Source: Wenyingzhuangia heitensis
GTDB taxonomy: Bacteria > Bacteroidota > Bacteroidia > Flavobacteriales > Flavobacteriaceae
Direction: 5' to 3'
Length of the DNA stretch: 64,000 nucleotides
NCBI RefSeq assembly: GCF_011762155.1
Contig: NZ_JAASQL010000002.1
Coordinates: 372,001-436,000, forward strand
The translations under genes were made by a program, and so were the position numbers. Position 1 is the first letter of the stretch. Each line of letters starts with the position of its first letter. Positions 9,670 to 17,624 of the stretch are shown here, piece after piece. The notes below the pieces were generated by a model that saw nothing but the letters and a program-made list of their open reading frames with translations, searched no databases and was not told the DNA's origin.

Positions 9670-11097
9670 ATGAATTGTGTATTAAATTTATTAAAAGTGA
9701 GTAGGTACTTTAATTCTGAAGTTGTGTCTAACAATGTTTCAAAACAAAATTTGATTTTGTTATTAACATGTAGTTTGTTTTTAGGAATGTTGCAACCAGT
9801 TACTTCGCAAACTATTTTTGAAAATGAAAATAGTATGTTTGGAACTTCGGGTTATATTAGAACAGGTACTGGTCGTAGTGTTGGTGGTGGAACTCAGGCA
9901 CATTTTCAAATGCCAGGGGCTCAAAATAAATATAGTTTGGGAAATCAAGCAGATACTTATGGAGAGTTAGAGTTTGATTATATATACTATTTAAATACTG
10001 CTAAAGATAAATCTATTGATGCTGTTTGGATGACTTCTTATTATGAAGCTTTTGGAAGTGAAACTCAAATGGATTTTGATAAAACTGCTCAATTATATAT
10101 TCGTGGAAAAAACCTTTTAGGGAAAGGAGAAACTTTGTGGATTGGTAAAAGATATTACGACAGAAAAGCCATTCATTTATTAGACAGACAATGGATGAAT
10201 CCTGCACAAACTGGTTGGGGGTTTGGAGTAGAGGATTTGTTGACAAACAAAACCAATGAAGACATTAAAATTGGAGTTTGGTCTTTTAAAGATGAAGACG
10301 TGGTGTCTTATATTAACAACAATACAAGTCAGTTAAATGCTTTTACTTTAGATACTCGTTGGGTAAATGTTCCCGTAAACAATACATTGAAATTAAACTT
10401 GGCTGTAAACTATTCTTATCGACTAAAAAATGAAACTTTAGAATACAATGCAAAACAAGGATTTGGTGCTTTTGCTTGGTTAGATTACGAGAAAGATCAT
10501 ATTACCAATACCACAGCTGTATTGTTTAGACAAGGAGCTACGGTACCAAAACATCACTGGACAGGAATGTCTGAAAAAGAAAATCCGAACAATAATAACA
10601 CAGTTTTGAATAATATCAATTCTTCTTATAGTTTAGAAATTAACAACAATTTTTTATACGATGATTTTGAAAATTTTGCCATCAATGGAATTTTATTAGC
10701 TGTAATTAGAGATTTTGGAACCAATCCATACATATACAATGGAATTAACGATGTTACTTATTTATCAGGAAAGGGAAATATGCTGTACTGGTTAACTGCA
10801 GGAGCTAGAGGAATGTATTATTTAAGTGATTATTTTAAACTGAGTTTAGAAGTTAGTCACGAGTATATTAAAAACGAACAAGTGGGAGTTGCCGGAAATT
10901 TAAATCGAATCTCCTTTACTCCAGAAATTTCTTTAAGTAAAGGGTTTTATTCTAGACCCGTTATTCGCCCCTTAATTGCCTATGCTTTTTGGAGCGATGA
11001 TTTAAAGGGAAATATAGGAAATGTACCGAACAACGCACCTTTTGGAAACAATACTGATGGGTTTACCTATGGATTGCAATTCGAAATTTGGTGGTAA
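9670..11097 (+). CDS. LamB-type maltoporin-like outer-membrane sugar porin
   Basis: A 475-residue protein with an unusually long N-terminal region before the hydrophobic export segment (NLILLLTCSLFLGML, ending near TSQ, about residue 47). The mature start resembles maltoporin closely in pattern: GTSGYIRTGTGRSVGG, the GAQNKYSLGNQADTYGELE stretch, GKNLLGKGETLWIGKRYY and a C-terminal aromatic strand ending FEIWW. Such trimeric 18-strand porins pass maltodextrins or other oligosaccharides. It lies 63 bp upstream of a SusB-like GH97 gene, so the two probably form an alpha-glucan uptake and hydrolysis unit. Use of a LamB-type porin rather than a SusC/D pair is noteworthy for this phylum. A shorter start closer to the signal peptide cannot be excluded. 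Confidence 0.8.
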   Translation: MNCVLNLLKVSRYFNSEVVSNNVSKQNLILLLTCSLFLGMLQPVTSQTIFENENSMFGTSGYIRTGTGRSVGGGTQAHFQMPGAQNKYSLGNQADTYGELEFDYIYYLNTAKDKSIDAVWMTSYYEAFGSETQMDFDKTAQLYIRGKNLLGKGETLWIGKRYYDRKAIHLLDRQWMNPAQTGWGFGVEDLLTNKTNEDIKIGVWSFKDEDVVSYINNNTSQLNAFTLDTRWVNVPVNNTLKLNLAVNYSYRLKNETLEYNAKQGFGAFAWLDYEKDHITNTTAVLFRQGATVPKHHWTGMSEKENPNNNNTVLNNINSSYSLEINNNFLYDDFENFAINGILLAVIRDFGTNPYIYNGINDVTYLSGKGNMLYWLTAGARGMYYLSDYFKLSLEVSHEYIKNEQVGVAGNLNRISFTPEISLSKGFYSRPVIRPLIAYAFWSDDLKGNIGNVPNNAPFGNNTDGFTYGLQFEIWW

Positions 11098-11160
11098 ATA
11101 CTAAAAACAGATTTTAATAAATCAACAAAAACTTTTTATAATATTTAAAAATTTTATATC

Positions 11161-13182
11161 ATGAAAAATACAATTTCAATAACACTTTTTATTAGTATGA
11201 TTTTTTTTACAGTAACTACTTTTGGAGCCAATTCAAAAAAAATAAAATTAAGCTCTCCTGACGGAAAAACAGAAACACAAATTAATATAGAAAAAGATAT
11301 TAGATATAGTGTTTCTCAAGACAATGTGTTAGTGTTAGCACCATCTAAAATAGCCATGATTTTATCTGATGGGATCACATGGGGAACTGATCCTAAAATA
11401 AAAGACATTCAAGAAAAATCTGTAAATAAAATTATTGATGCCCCTTTTTACAAAACCAAAAAAGTAGCAGATCAATACAACCAAGTAACCATTCAGTTTG
11501 AAAAAAACTGGGGGTTAGAATTTAGAGTCTATAACGATGGAGTTGCTTATCGTTTTACAAGTACCAAAAAAGGAAGCTATCAGGTAGTAAACGAGATTGC
11601 TAATTATCAATTTACAAACGATGCCAATGCAACCGTTCCTTATGTGTATTCTCCAGGAGATCAAGAACACCAATTGTCGCAATCTTTTGAAAACACGTAT
11701 ACACGTTTAAAAATATCAGAATTAGACAAAGACCGTTTGATGTTTTTGCCTTTAAGTGTAGAAGCTCCTAAAGGAAAAAGAGTGACTATTACTGAAAGTG
11801 ATTTGCGTAACTATCCTGGAATGTATTTTAAAGCAACAGAAAAAGAAAATACACTAACGGCTTTTTATGCTCCGTTGCGTAATGAAGTTGAAGAACATTC
11901 TGGTTACAACAATTTACAGGTAATTGTAAAAAGTCGTTATAAATATATTGCAGAAATTAAAAACGCACGTAACTTTCCTTGGAGAGCAGCTATTGTAACC
12001 GATAATGATGTGGATTTGGCAAATACAACCATGACTTATAAGTTGGCTGAAGAAAGCGTAATTAAAAATACAGATTGGATCAAACCAGGAAAAGTAGCTT
12101 GGGATTGGTGGAATAACTGGAACTTAGAAGGGGTTGATTTTAAAGCTGGAATTAACAATGAAACCTATAAATATTACATTGATTTTGCTTCAAAAAACGG
12201 AGTAGAGTATGTGATTTTAGACGAAGGTTGGTCGGTTAACAAAGTATACGATTTAATGCAAGTAGTTCCCGAAATTAATTTGGAAGAATTAATTGCCTAT
12301 GCAAAGGAAAGAAATGTTGATATTATTTTATGGGCAGGTTATTATGCTTTTGACAAAGACATGGAAAAAGTTTGTAAGCATTACAGCCAAATGGGAGTCA
12401 AAGGTTTTAAGGTTGATTTTATGAACGGAGATGATCAAGAAATGGTTTACTTTAATGAACGTGTAGCTAAAATGTGTGCAAAATATGAATTGATTGCCGA
12501 TTTACACGGAACCTATAAACCAGCAGGATTACAACGTACCTACCCAAATATTTTAAATTTTGAAGGAGTGCATGGTTTGGAACAAATGAAATGGCAACCT
12601 GCTACCTGCGATCAGGTTACGTATGATGTAACTTTACCTTTTATCAGAATGATTTCCGGTCCTGTAGATTACACACAAGGAGCTATGAATAATGCGGTTA
12701 AAGCGTTAAATACCATTACAAATGTGGTAGAAACACAATATTATCCTAATTTTTCTAAACCCATGAGTCAAGGTACACGTATGCACCAATTGGCAGAATA
12801 TGTAATTTTTCTATCTCCTTTAAATATGTTGTGTGATACCCCAACCAACTACGAGAAAAATCCAGTGAGTACAGAATTTATTGCATCCATTCCTACTGTT
12901 TGGGATGAAACCAAAACGATTGAAGGTAAAATGGGAGAGTATATTGTAACGGCTCGTAGACACGGAGATACTTGGTTTATTGGAGGTTTAAATAACTGGG
13001 ATGCTAGAGAAATAATCATCAATTTAAAAGAAATTACTGGAAAATCTGGAGAAGCTACTATTTTTAAAGATGGAGTAAATGCAGATATGAATGGTGTAGA
13101 TTTTGTAAAAAAAACAGAAACTGTTACAGGTAACTTAACCATCCGCATGGCACCAGGTGGTGGTTTTGTAGTAAAAATTTAA
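11161..13182 (+). CDS. GH97 alpha-glucosidase, SusB-like
   Basis: A 673-residue secreted glycoside hydrolase with an N-terminal signal peptide (MKNTISITLFISMIFFTVTTFGA). It shows the GH97 layout: an N-terminal beta-sandwich, a central barrel with YVILDEGW (Glu355), GFKVDFMNGDDQE, the LHGTYKPAGLQRTYPN segment and NFEGVHGLEQMKW (Glu468 and Glu474), then a C-terminal sandwich ending APGGGFVVKI. The motif spelling is closer to the inverting, Glu-based SusB group than to the Asp-nucleophile retaining alpha-galactosidases, so an alpha-glucosidase acting on maltooligosaccharides is the preferred reading. It probably acts in the periplasm. It is cotranscribed with the porin upstream; an inverting calcium-dependent mechanism is family knowledge, not shown here. 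Confidence 0.88.
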   Translation: MKNTISITLFISMIFFTVTTFGANSKKIKLSSPDGKTETQINIEKDIRYSVSQDNVLVLAPSKIAMILSDGITWGTDPKIKDIQEKSVNKIIDAPFYKTKKVADQYNQVTIQFEKNWGLEFRVYNDGVAYRFTSTKKGSYQVVNEIANYQFTNDANATVPYVYSPGDQEHQLSQSFENTYTRLKISELDKDRLMFLPLSVEAPKGKRVTITESDLRNYPGMYFKATEKENTLTAFYAPLRNEVEEHSGYNNLQVIVKSRYKYIAEIKNARNFPWRAAIVTDNDVDLANTTMTYKLAEESVIKNTDWIKPGKVAWDWWNNWNLEGVDFKAGINNETYKYYIDFASKNGVEYVILDEGWSVNKVYDLMQVVPEINLEELIAYAKERNVDIILWAGYYAFDKDMEKVCKHYSQMGVKGFKVDFMNGDDQEMVYFNERVAKMCAKYELIADLHGTYKPAGLQRTYPNILNFEGVHGLEQMKWQPATCDQVTYDVTLPFIRMISGPVDYTQGAMNNAVKALNTITNVVETQYYPNFSKPMSQGTRMHQLAEYVIFLSPLNMLCDTPTNYEKNPVSTEFIASIPTVWDETKTIEGKMGEYIVTARRHGDTWFIGGLNNWDAREIIINLKEITGKSGEATIFKDGVNADMNGVDFVKKTETVTGNLTIRMAPGGGFVVKI

Positions 13183-13285
13183 AAAACAGTATAGTTGTAG
13201 TTTTGTTAATCTCCATCAATTAGTAATGTACTAAGGGATGGAGATTTTATATGTATAATTGAATCAAAAGGTGATTCAAATTTTT

Positions 13286-13630
13286 TTAATTGTCTTCTCT
13301 TTCTTCTATAATTTTTTTGTCAATTAAATACATTCCCCATTTAGACATAGATTGAAATATAGGAACAAGTTCTTTAGATTTTTCAGTTAATCTATATTCA
13401 ACTCTTGGAGGTGTTTCAGCATAACTATGGCGAGTAATTAATTTATCTCTTGTTAATTCTTGTAATTGTGATGTTAATACTTTTCGAGAAAGTTTGGGGA
13501 TTAACGTGTGAAGTTGACCAAAACGTTTGGGTGATTTTTGCAAATGCGAAATGATAAGTGGTTTCCATTTACCTCCAATTACTAAAAGGGCTTGCGTTAA
13601 AGGGCAGTTTTCATGATTCTTTTCGTTCAT
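13286..13630 (-). CDS. HxlR-family winged-helix transcriptional regulator
   Basis: A 114-residue regulator with the hallmark HxlR arrangement: an N-terminal Cys (Cys9 in HENCPL), GGKWKPLII, KRFGQLHTLIPKLSRKVLTSQL (recognition helix), then the wing with RVEYRLTEKSKEL. Members often sense electrophiles or oxidants through the N-terminal Cys. It is divergent from the membrane protein gene at 13756, and related inverted GTTAC/GTAAC elements in the shared spacer suggest that it controls itself and that neighbour. Confidence 0.9.
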   Translation of the reverse strand: MNEKNHENCPLTQALLVIGGKWKPLIISHLQKSPKRFGQLHTLIPKLSRKVLTSQLQELTRDKLITRHSYAETPPRVEYRLTEKSKELVPIFQSMSKWGMYLIDKKIIEEREDN

Positions 13631-13641
13631 TATTTCGTATT

Positions 13642-13734
13642 TGTTACCTCAAAGTAACTACTTTTTTTATGTTTTAACCATAAAAAATGTTTAAATGTTA
13701 CTTAAGGATACTTTTAATAGTAACTTTGTGTAAC
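13642..13734. promoter_or_regulatory. Divergent promoter region with GTTAC/GTAAC elements
   Basis: The spacer between the HxlR gene and the divergent membrane gene holds an inverted repeat GTTACCTCAAAGTAAC (13642-13657) close to the regulator start. A second pair, GTTACT (13697-13702) and AGTAAC (13719-13724), runs into a -7 box TAACTTTG (13721-13728), and a further GTAAC follows at 13730-13734. The repeated half-site near both starts is a good candidate for the HxlR operator. Confidence 0.5.
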
Positions 13735-13755
13735 TAATAAATAAAAATATTTAAA

Positions 13756-14166
13756 ATGAAAAATAAAATTCCTTTATGGATTAATATTTTACAAGGTGTA
13801 TTAATTCTAATTATGCTTTCTCAAGTGTATCAATTCTATTTTGATCATAATGCGGTAACAGCTTCAGGTATCAATATAAATGGTGTTGCAGATTACAATC
13901 TAATATATGAGTTTGCTGCTAGAACTGCTACTATGGCAATTGTATCTATATTTATTATGTTTTCTCAAGACGTAAAGTTGTTTGTTGCCATGTTTTTAAT
14001 GAATGTATTAAGAGAAGGTCAAGAAACAATTATAGATCCATTGTTTCCATTATTAAATGCTCCAGCTTCACCGACTATGGATTTAGTTATTCATATAATT
14101 ATAGTTGGTGTTGAATTAATAGCTTTTGTAAAACTTTATAAAATTTCAAAAATTCAAGTATCCTAG
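13756..14166 (+). CDS. Four-helix integral membrane protein, unknown function
   Basis: A 136-residue protein with about four hydrophobic segments (residues ~7-27, 53-72, 74-88, 109-130) and a short polar loop after the first. No family is recognised with confidence. It is divergent from the HxlR regulator and has its own -7 box, so it is probably the regulated target of that regulator. A terminator-like hairpin follows at 14266-14307. Confidence 0.7.
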   Translation: MKNKIPLWINILQGVLILIMLSQVYQFYFDHNAVTASGININGVADYNLIYEFAARTATMAIVSIFIMFSQDVKLFVAMFLMNVLREGQETIIDPLFPLLNAPASPTMDLVIHIIIVGVELIAFVKLYKISKIQVS

Positions 14167-14265
14167 TCTATTTTAAGATACCTAGTAATTATTTAATTGT
14201 ATTTAAGAGACATGATTATCAAATCAAATGCCTTTATTTATAATATTGATTGCTATCATTACAAA

Positions 14266-14307
14266 TAAAGCCTCATAAAATAAATTGCACTTATTTATGA
14301 GGCTTTA
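14266..14307 (+). terminator. Hairpin between membrane protein and dehydrogenase genes
   Basis: A 14-bp inverted repeat (14266-14279 with 14294-14307; TAAAGCCTCATAAA and its complement) has a 14-base loop. There is no long T tract after it, so termination may be partial. It lies about 100 bp after the membrane protein gene and 38 bp before the next start. Confidence 0.55.
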
Positions 14308-14345
14308 GAACTTAAAACAATAACAAATCATTATTTTTGATTGTT

Positions 14346-17249
14346 ATGGTAAAAGCTCTACATGCACTAGCAAAACAATTAGAAGGAAGTTTAAAAACCG
14401 ATGAATTGCACAAAGGAATTTATGCAACAGATGCATCTGTATACAGAAAAATTCCTCTAGGAGTTGTGTTTCCAAAATCGATTACCGATTTAAAAATATT
14501 GATAGTTTTTGCTAATAAACATAAAATTAGTTTGGTTCCAAGAACTGCAGGAACCTCTTTGGCAGGACAGTGTGTAGGAGATGGATTGATTGTAGATGTA
14601 TCTAAACATTTTACTGAAATTATTGATTACAATAAACAACAACAACAAATAACAGTACAGCCGGGGGTAATTCGTGACGATTTAAACCGTTATGTACAAG
14701 CAGACGACTTGTTTTTTGGACCCAATACCTCTACGGCAAACAGATGTATGATAGGAGGAATGGTAGGGAACAATAGTTCTGGAACGACCTCTATTCGTTA
14801 CGGAGTTACGCGTGATAAAATTATCCGTTTAAAAACGCTTTTATCAGACGGTAGTCAAGTGGTTTTTGAAACTATAACTGTAGATGAATTTCTGCAGAAA
14901 TCAACTCTAAAAACTTTGGAAGGAAATGTATACAAAGAGATACTGACTTTGTTCTCGGAATCTGATGTACAGCAAGAAATTATAACACAATTTCCCAAAC
15001 CAGATATACACAGAAGGAATACAGGCTATGCAATTGATGAATTGTTAAAATTTGAATTGTTTGGAGGAACTGAAAACACCATCAACCTAGCAAAAGTATT
15101 ATGTGGAAGTGAGGGAACGCTAGCTTTTACTACAGAAATAACGTTGCAATTAGACAAGCTTCCACCTGTACATAATGTGATGATAGCATCACATTTTTAT
15201 TCTATTCAGCAATGCATGGAGTCGGTAGTTGTGGCTATGAAACACAGGTTGTATAATTGTGAATTGATGGACAAAATTATTTTAGATTGTACCAAAACTA
15301 TTAGATCACAACAAGAGAATAGAGATTTTTTAAACGGAGATCCAGCAGCGGTTTTAATGCTTGAAGTTGCTGGTGAGTCTCTGGAGGATGTACACAATCA
15401 AGCAGATTTGTTAATTGCAGATTTAGAAAAACATCATTTTGGATATGCACACCCAAAAGTTACGGGGATTAAAATAAACGGAATTCACGATTTACGAAAA
15501 GCAGGTTTAGGAGCTTTGGGGAATTTGGTGGGAGATAAAAAAGCAGTGGCTTGTATAGAGGATACTGCTGTAAGCTTGTCGGATTTACCCAATTTTATTG
15601 CTGATTTTTCGGTAATGATGAAAGACTATAAACAAGAAGCTGTGTATTATGCGCATGCAGGAGCAGGAGAAATTCATTTACGTCCTATTTTAAATTTAAA
15701 AGCAGGAGATGATGTGATTTTGTTTAGAAAAATTACCACAAGCGTAGCCAAATTGGTTAAAAAATACAAAGGTTCTTTAAGTGGAGAGCACGGAGATGGA
15801 ATTGTACGAGCAGAGTTTATTCCGCTTATGGTGGGAGCTAAAAATTACCAGTTATTAAAACAGTTTAAAGAACTTTTTGATCCAAATTATATTTTTAACA
15901 AAGGGAAAATCATTGACCCATATAAAATGGATGAAAATCTTAGGTATAAAGTTGATAGAAAAGAACCCGTTGTAAATACATTGTTAGATTTTTCTGAAAA
16001 CGAAGGGGTTTTAAAATTAGCAGAACAGTGTAATGGTTCTGGAGATTGTAGAAAATCTGTAGCAGCTGGAGGAACAATGTGTCCTAGTTATAGAGCTACT
16101 AAAAATGAAAAAGATACCACCAGAGCAAGAGCGAATACATTGCGAGAAGTATTGACAAATAATACAGCTAAAAATAAATTTAACAGTACTGCTTTAAAAG
16201 AAGTTTTTGATTTGTGTGTGGGCTGTAAAGCTTGTGCAAGTGAATGTCCTAGTAGTGTAGATGTTTCGGTTTTAAAGTCGGAGTTTTTATACCAATACCA
16301 GGAGACAAATGGGTATTCTTTTAGAAATAAAATGTTTGCTAAGGTGACAGATGTCAATCAAAAGTTAGCTGTTTTTTCGGGATTGATTAATATGTTTAGC
16401 AACACTGTTTTGGCTAAAAAAATGTTGGGAATAAGTTTAGAACGTAGTTTGCCAAGTTTACAACAAGAAACTTTAGAGCAATGGATAGAAAACAATCAGC
16501 AAAAGTTAGTAGTAGAACATCCTGTTAAGAAAATTTACTTTTTTAAAGATGAATTTACAAATTTTTACGACGTGCAAATAGGGATGGATGCTATAGAATT
16601 ATTAACCAGTTTGCAATACCAATGTGTGTTTGTGGAGCATGAACAAAGTGGTAGAAGTTATTTATCTAAAGGTTTTTTAAAAGAGGCTAAGAATGTTGCC
16701 AATAAAAATATAACAACGTTTGGTAAATTAGTCTGTACAGAACATCCGTTGGTGGGGGTTGAGCCTTCTGCAATATTATCGTTTAGAGATGAATATTTAA
16801 GATTGGCTAACAATAAAGAGCAAGCTACTCAACTGGCTAAGCATACGTATACTATAGAAGAGTTTATTGCGAATGAAATTGTTTTAGGAAACATAAAAGC
16901 AAGTAATTTTACACTGGAAGAAAAGGAGGTTAAAATTCATGTGCACTGTCATCAAAAAGCATTGAGTACTAGCAAATCTACTTTTGATATGTTAAACGTA
17001 GTTTCTAACTACAAAGTAACTGTTTTAAATACAGGGTGTTGTGGTATGGCTGGTTCTTTTGGTTATGAACAAGAACACTATAAAGTAAGTATGCAAATGG
17101 GGGAGGATACGTTGTTTCCTAAAGTTAGAAACGCATCAGGAAATACACTTATTGTAGCTTCAGGAACAAGTTGCAGACATCAAATAAAAGATGGAACCCA
17201 AAGAGATAGTCTACATGCTGTTACTGTATTAAGAAGAGCATTAAACTAG
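14346..17249 (+). CDS. YdiJ-like FAD/Fe-S D-2-hydroxyacid dehydrogenase (GlcD-GlpC fusion type)
   Basis: A 967-residue protein from the ATG at 14346; a TTG three codons earlier is the alternative. The N-terminal ~230 residues are a PCMH-type FAD-binding domain (PRTAGTSLAGQCVGDG and GGMVGNNSSGTTS). An FAD-oxidase C-terminal domain runs to about 530 with GSLSGEHGDGIVRAEF. A ferredoxin-like region follows with CNGSGDCRKS and CVGCKACASECPSS. The end has the CCG-type cysteine-rich domain (HVHCHQKAL, NTGCCGMAG). This single-chain layout matches E. coli YdiJ-like and D-lactate/D-2-hydroxyglutarate dehydrogenases that pass electrons to the respiratory chain. The substrate cannot be read from the sequence. 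It is monocistronic and convergent with the receiver gene at 17257. Confidence 0.85.
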   Translation: MVKALHALAKQLEGSLKTDELHKGIYATDASVYRKIPLGVVFPKSITDLKILIVFANKHKISLVPRTAGTSLAGQCVGDGLIVDVSKHFTEIIDYNKQQQQITVQPGVIRDDLNRYVQADDLFFGPNTSTANRCMIGGMVGNNSSGTTSIRYGVTRDKIIRLKTLLSDGSQVVFETITVDEFLQKSTLKTLEGNVYKEILTLFSESDVQQEIITQFPKPDIHRRNTGYAIDELLKFELFGGTENTINLAKVLCGSEGTLAFTTEITLQLDKLPPVHNVMIASHFYSIQQCMESVVVAMKHRLYNCELMDKIILDCTKTIRSQQENRDFLNGDPAAVLMLEVAGESLEDVHNQADLLIADLEKHHFGYAHPKVTGIKINGIHDLRKAGLGALGNLVGDKKAVACIEDTAVSLSDLPNFIADFSVMMKDYKQEAVYYAHAGAGEIHLRPILNLKAGDDVILFRKITTSVAKLVKKYKGSLSGEHGDGIVRAEFIPLMVGAKNYQLLKQFKELFDPNYIFNKGKIIDPYKMDENLRYKVDRKEPVVNTLLDFSENEGVLKLAEQCNGSGDCRKSVAAGGTMCPSYRATKNEKDTTRARANTLREVLTNNTAKNKFNSTALKEVFDLCVGCKACASECPSSVDVSVLKSEFLYQYQETNGYSFRNKMFAKVTDVNQKLAVFSGLINMFSNTVLAKKMLGISLERSLPSLQQETLEQWIENNQQKLVVEHPVKKIYFFKDEFTNFYDVQIGMDAIELLTSLQYQCVFVEHEQSGRSYLSKGFLKEAKNVANKNITTFGKLVCTEHPLVGVEPSAILSFRDEYLRLANNKEQATQLAKHTYTIEEFIANEIVLGNIKASNFTLEEKEVKIHVHCHQKALSTSKSTFDMLNVVSNYKVTVLNTGCCGMAGSFGYEQEHYKVSMQMGEDTLFPKVRNASGNTLIVASGTSCRHQIKDGTQRDSLHAVTVLRRALN

Positions 17250-17256
17250 AGTTGTA

Positions 17257-17622
17257 TCAATTATTTAATGCCTCAGCAATTTTGGCATGTATTTTTTTTA
17301 TTTCAAAAGGTTTTTTAAAATATTCTAGAATTAACCCAGTGTCTAGAGCCTCTCTAATTTGTTGGGTTATTTCAAAACCTGTTAGGATATAGAATTTTTT
17401 ATCAGGATATTTTGCCTTGGCTTTTGTAATAAACTCTATACCTGTCATACCGGGCATTCTCATATCACTAATAATAATTAAAGTATCAGTGTTTTCATCC
17501 AAAACTTTTAAACCTTCAAAACCATCTTTAGCGACTAAAACGGTGTAGAATTTTTTAAAATTATTTTCAAAAAGGAGTAAGTTAATTTTCTCATCATCTA
17601 CATATAATATCTTTTTTTTCAT
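17257..17622 (-). CDS. Single-domain response regulator (CheY-like receiver)
   Basis: A 121-residue stand-alone receiver. The acidic pair is in ILYVDDEK, the phospho-acceptor Asp in IISDMRMPG, the switch Thr in YILTGF and the Lys in FKKPF. There is no output domain, so it must act by protein contact or as a phosphate shuttle. It begins 2 bp after the end of the histidine kinase gene and is surely its partner. Confidence 0.9.
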   Translation of the reverse strand: MKKKILYVDDEKINLLLFENNFKKFYTVLVAKDGFEGLKVLDENTDTLIIISDMRMPGMTGIEFITKAKAKYPDKKFYILTGFEITQQIREALDTGLILEYFKKPFEIKKIHAKIAEALNN

Positions 17623-17624
17623 AG

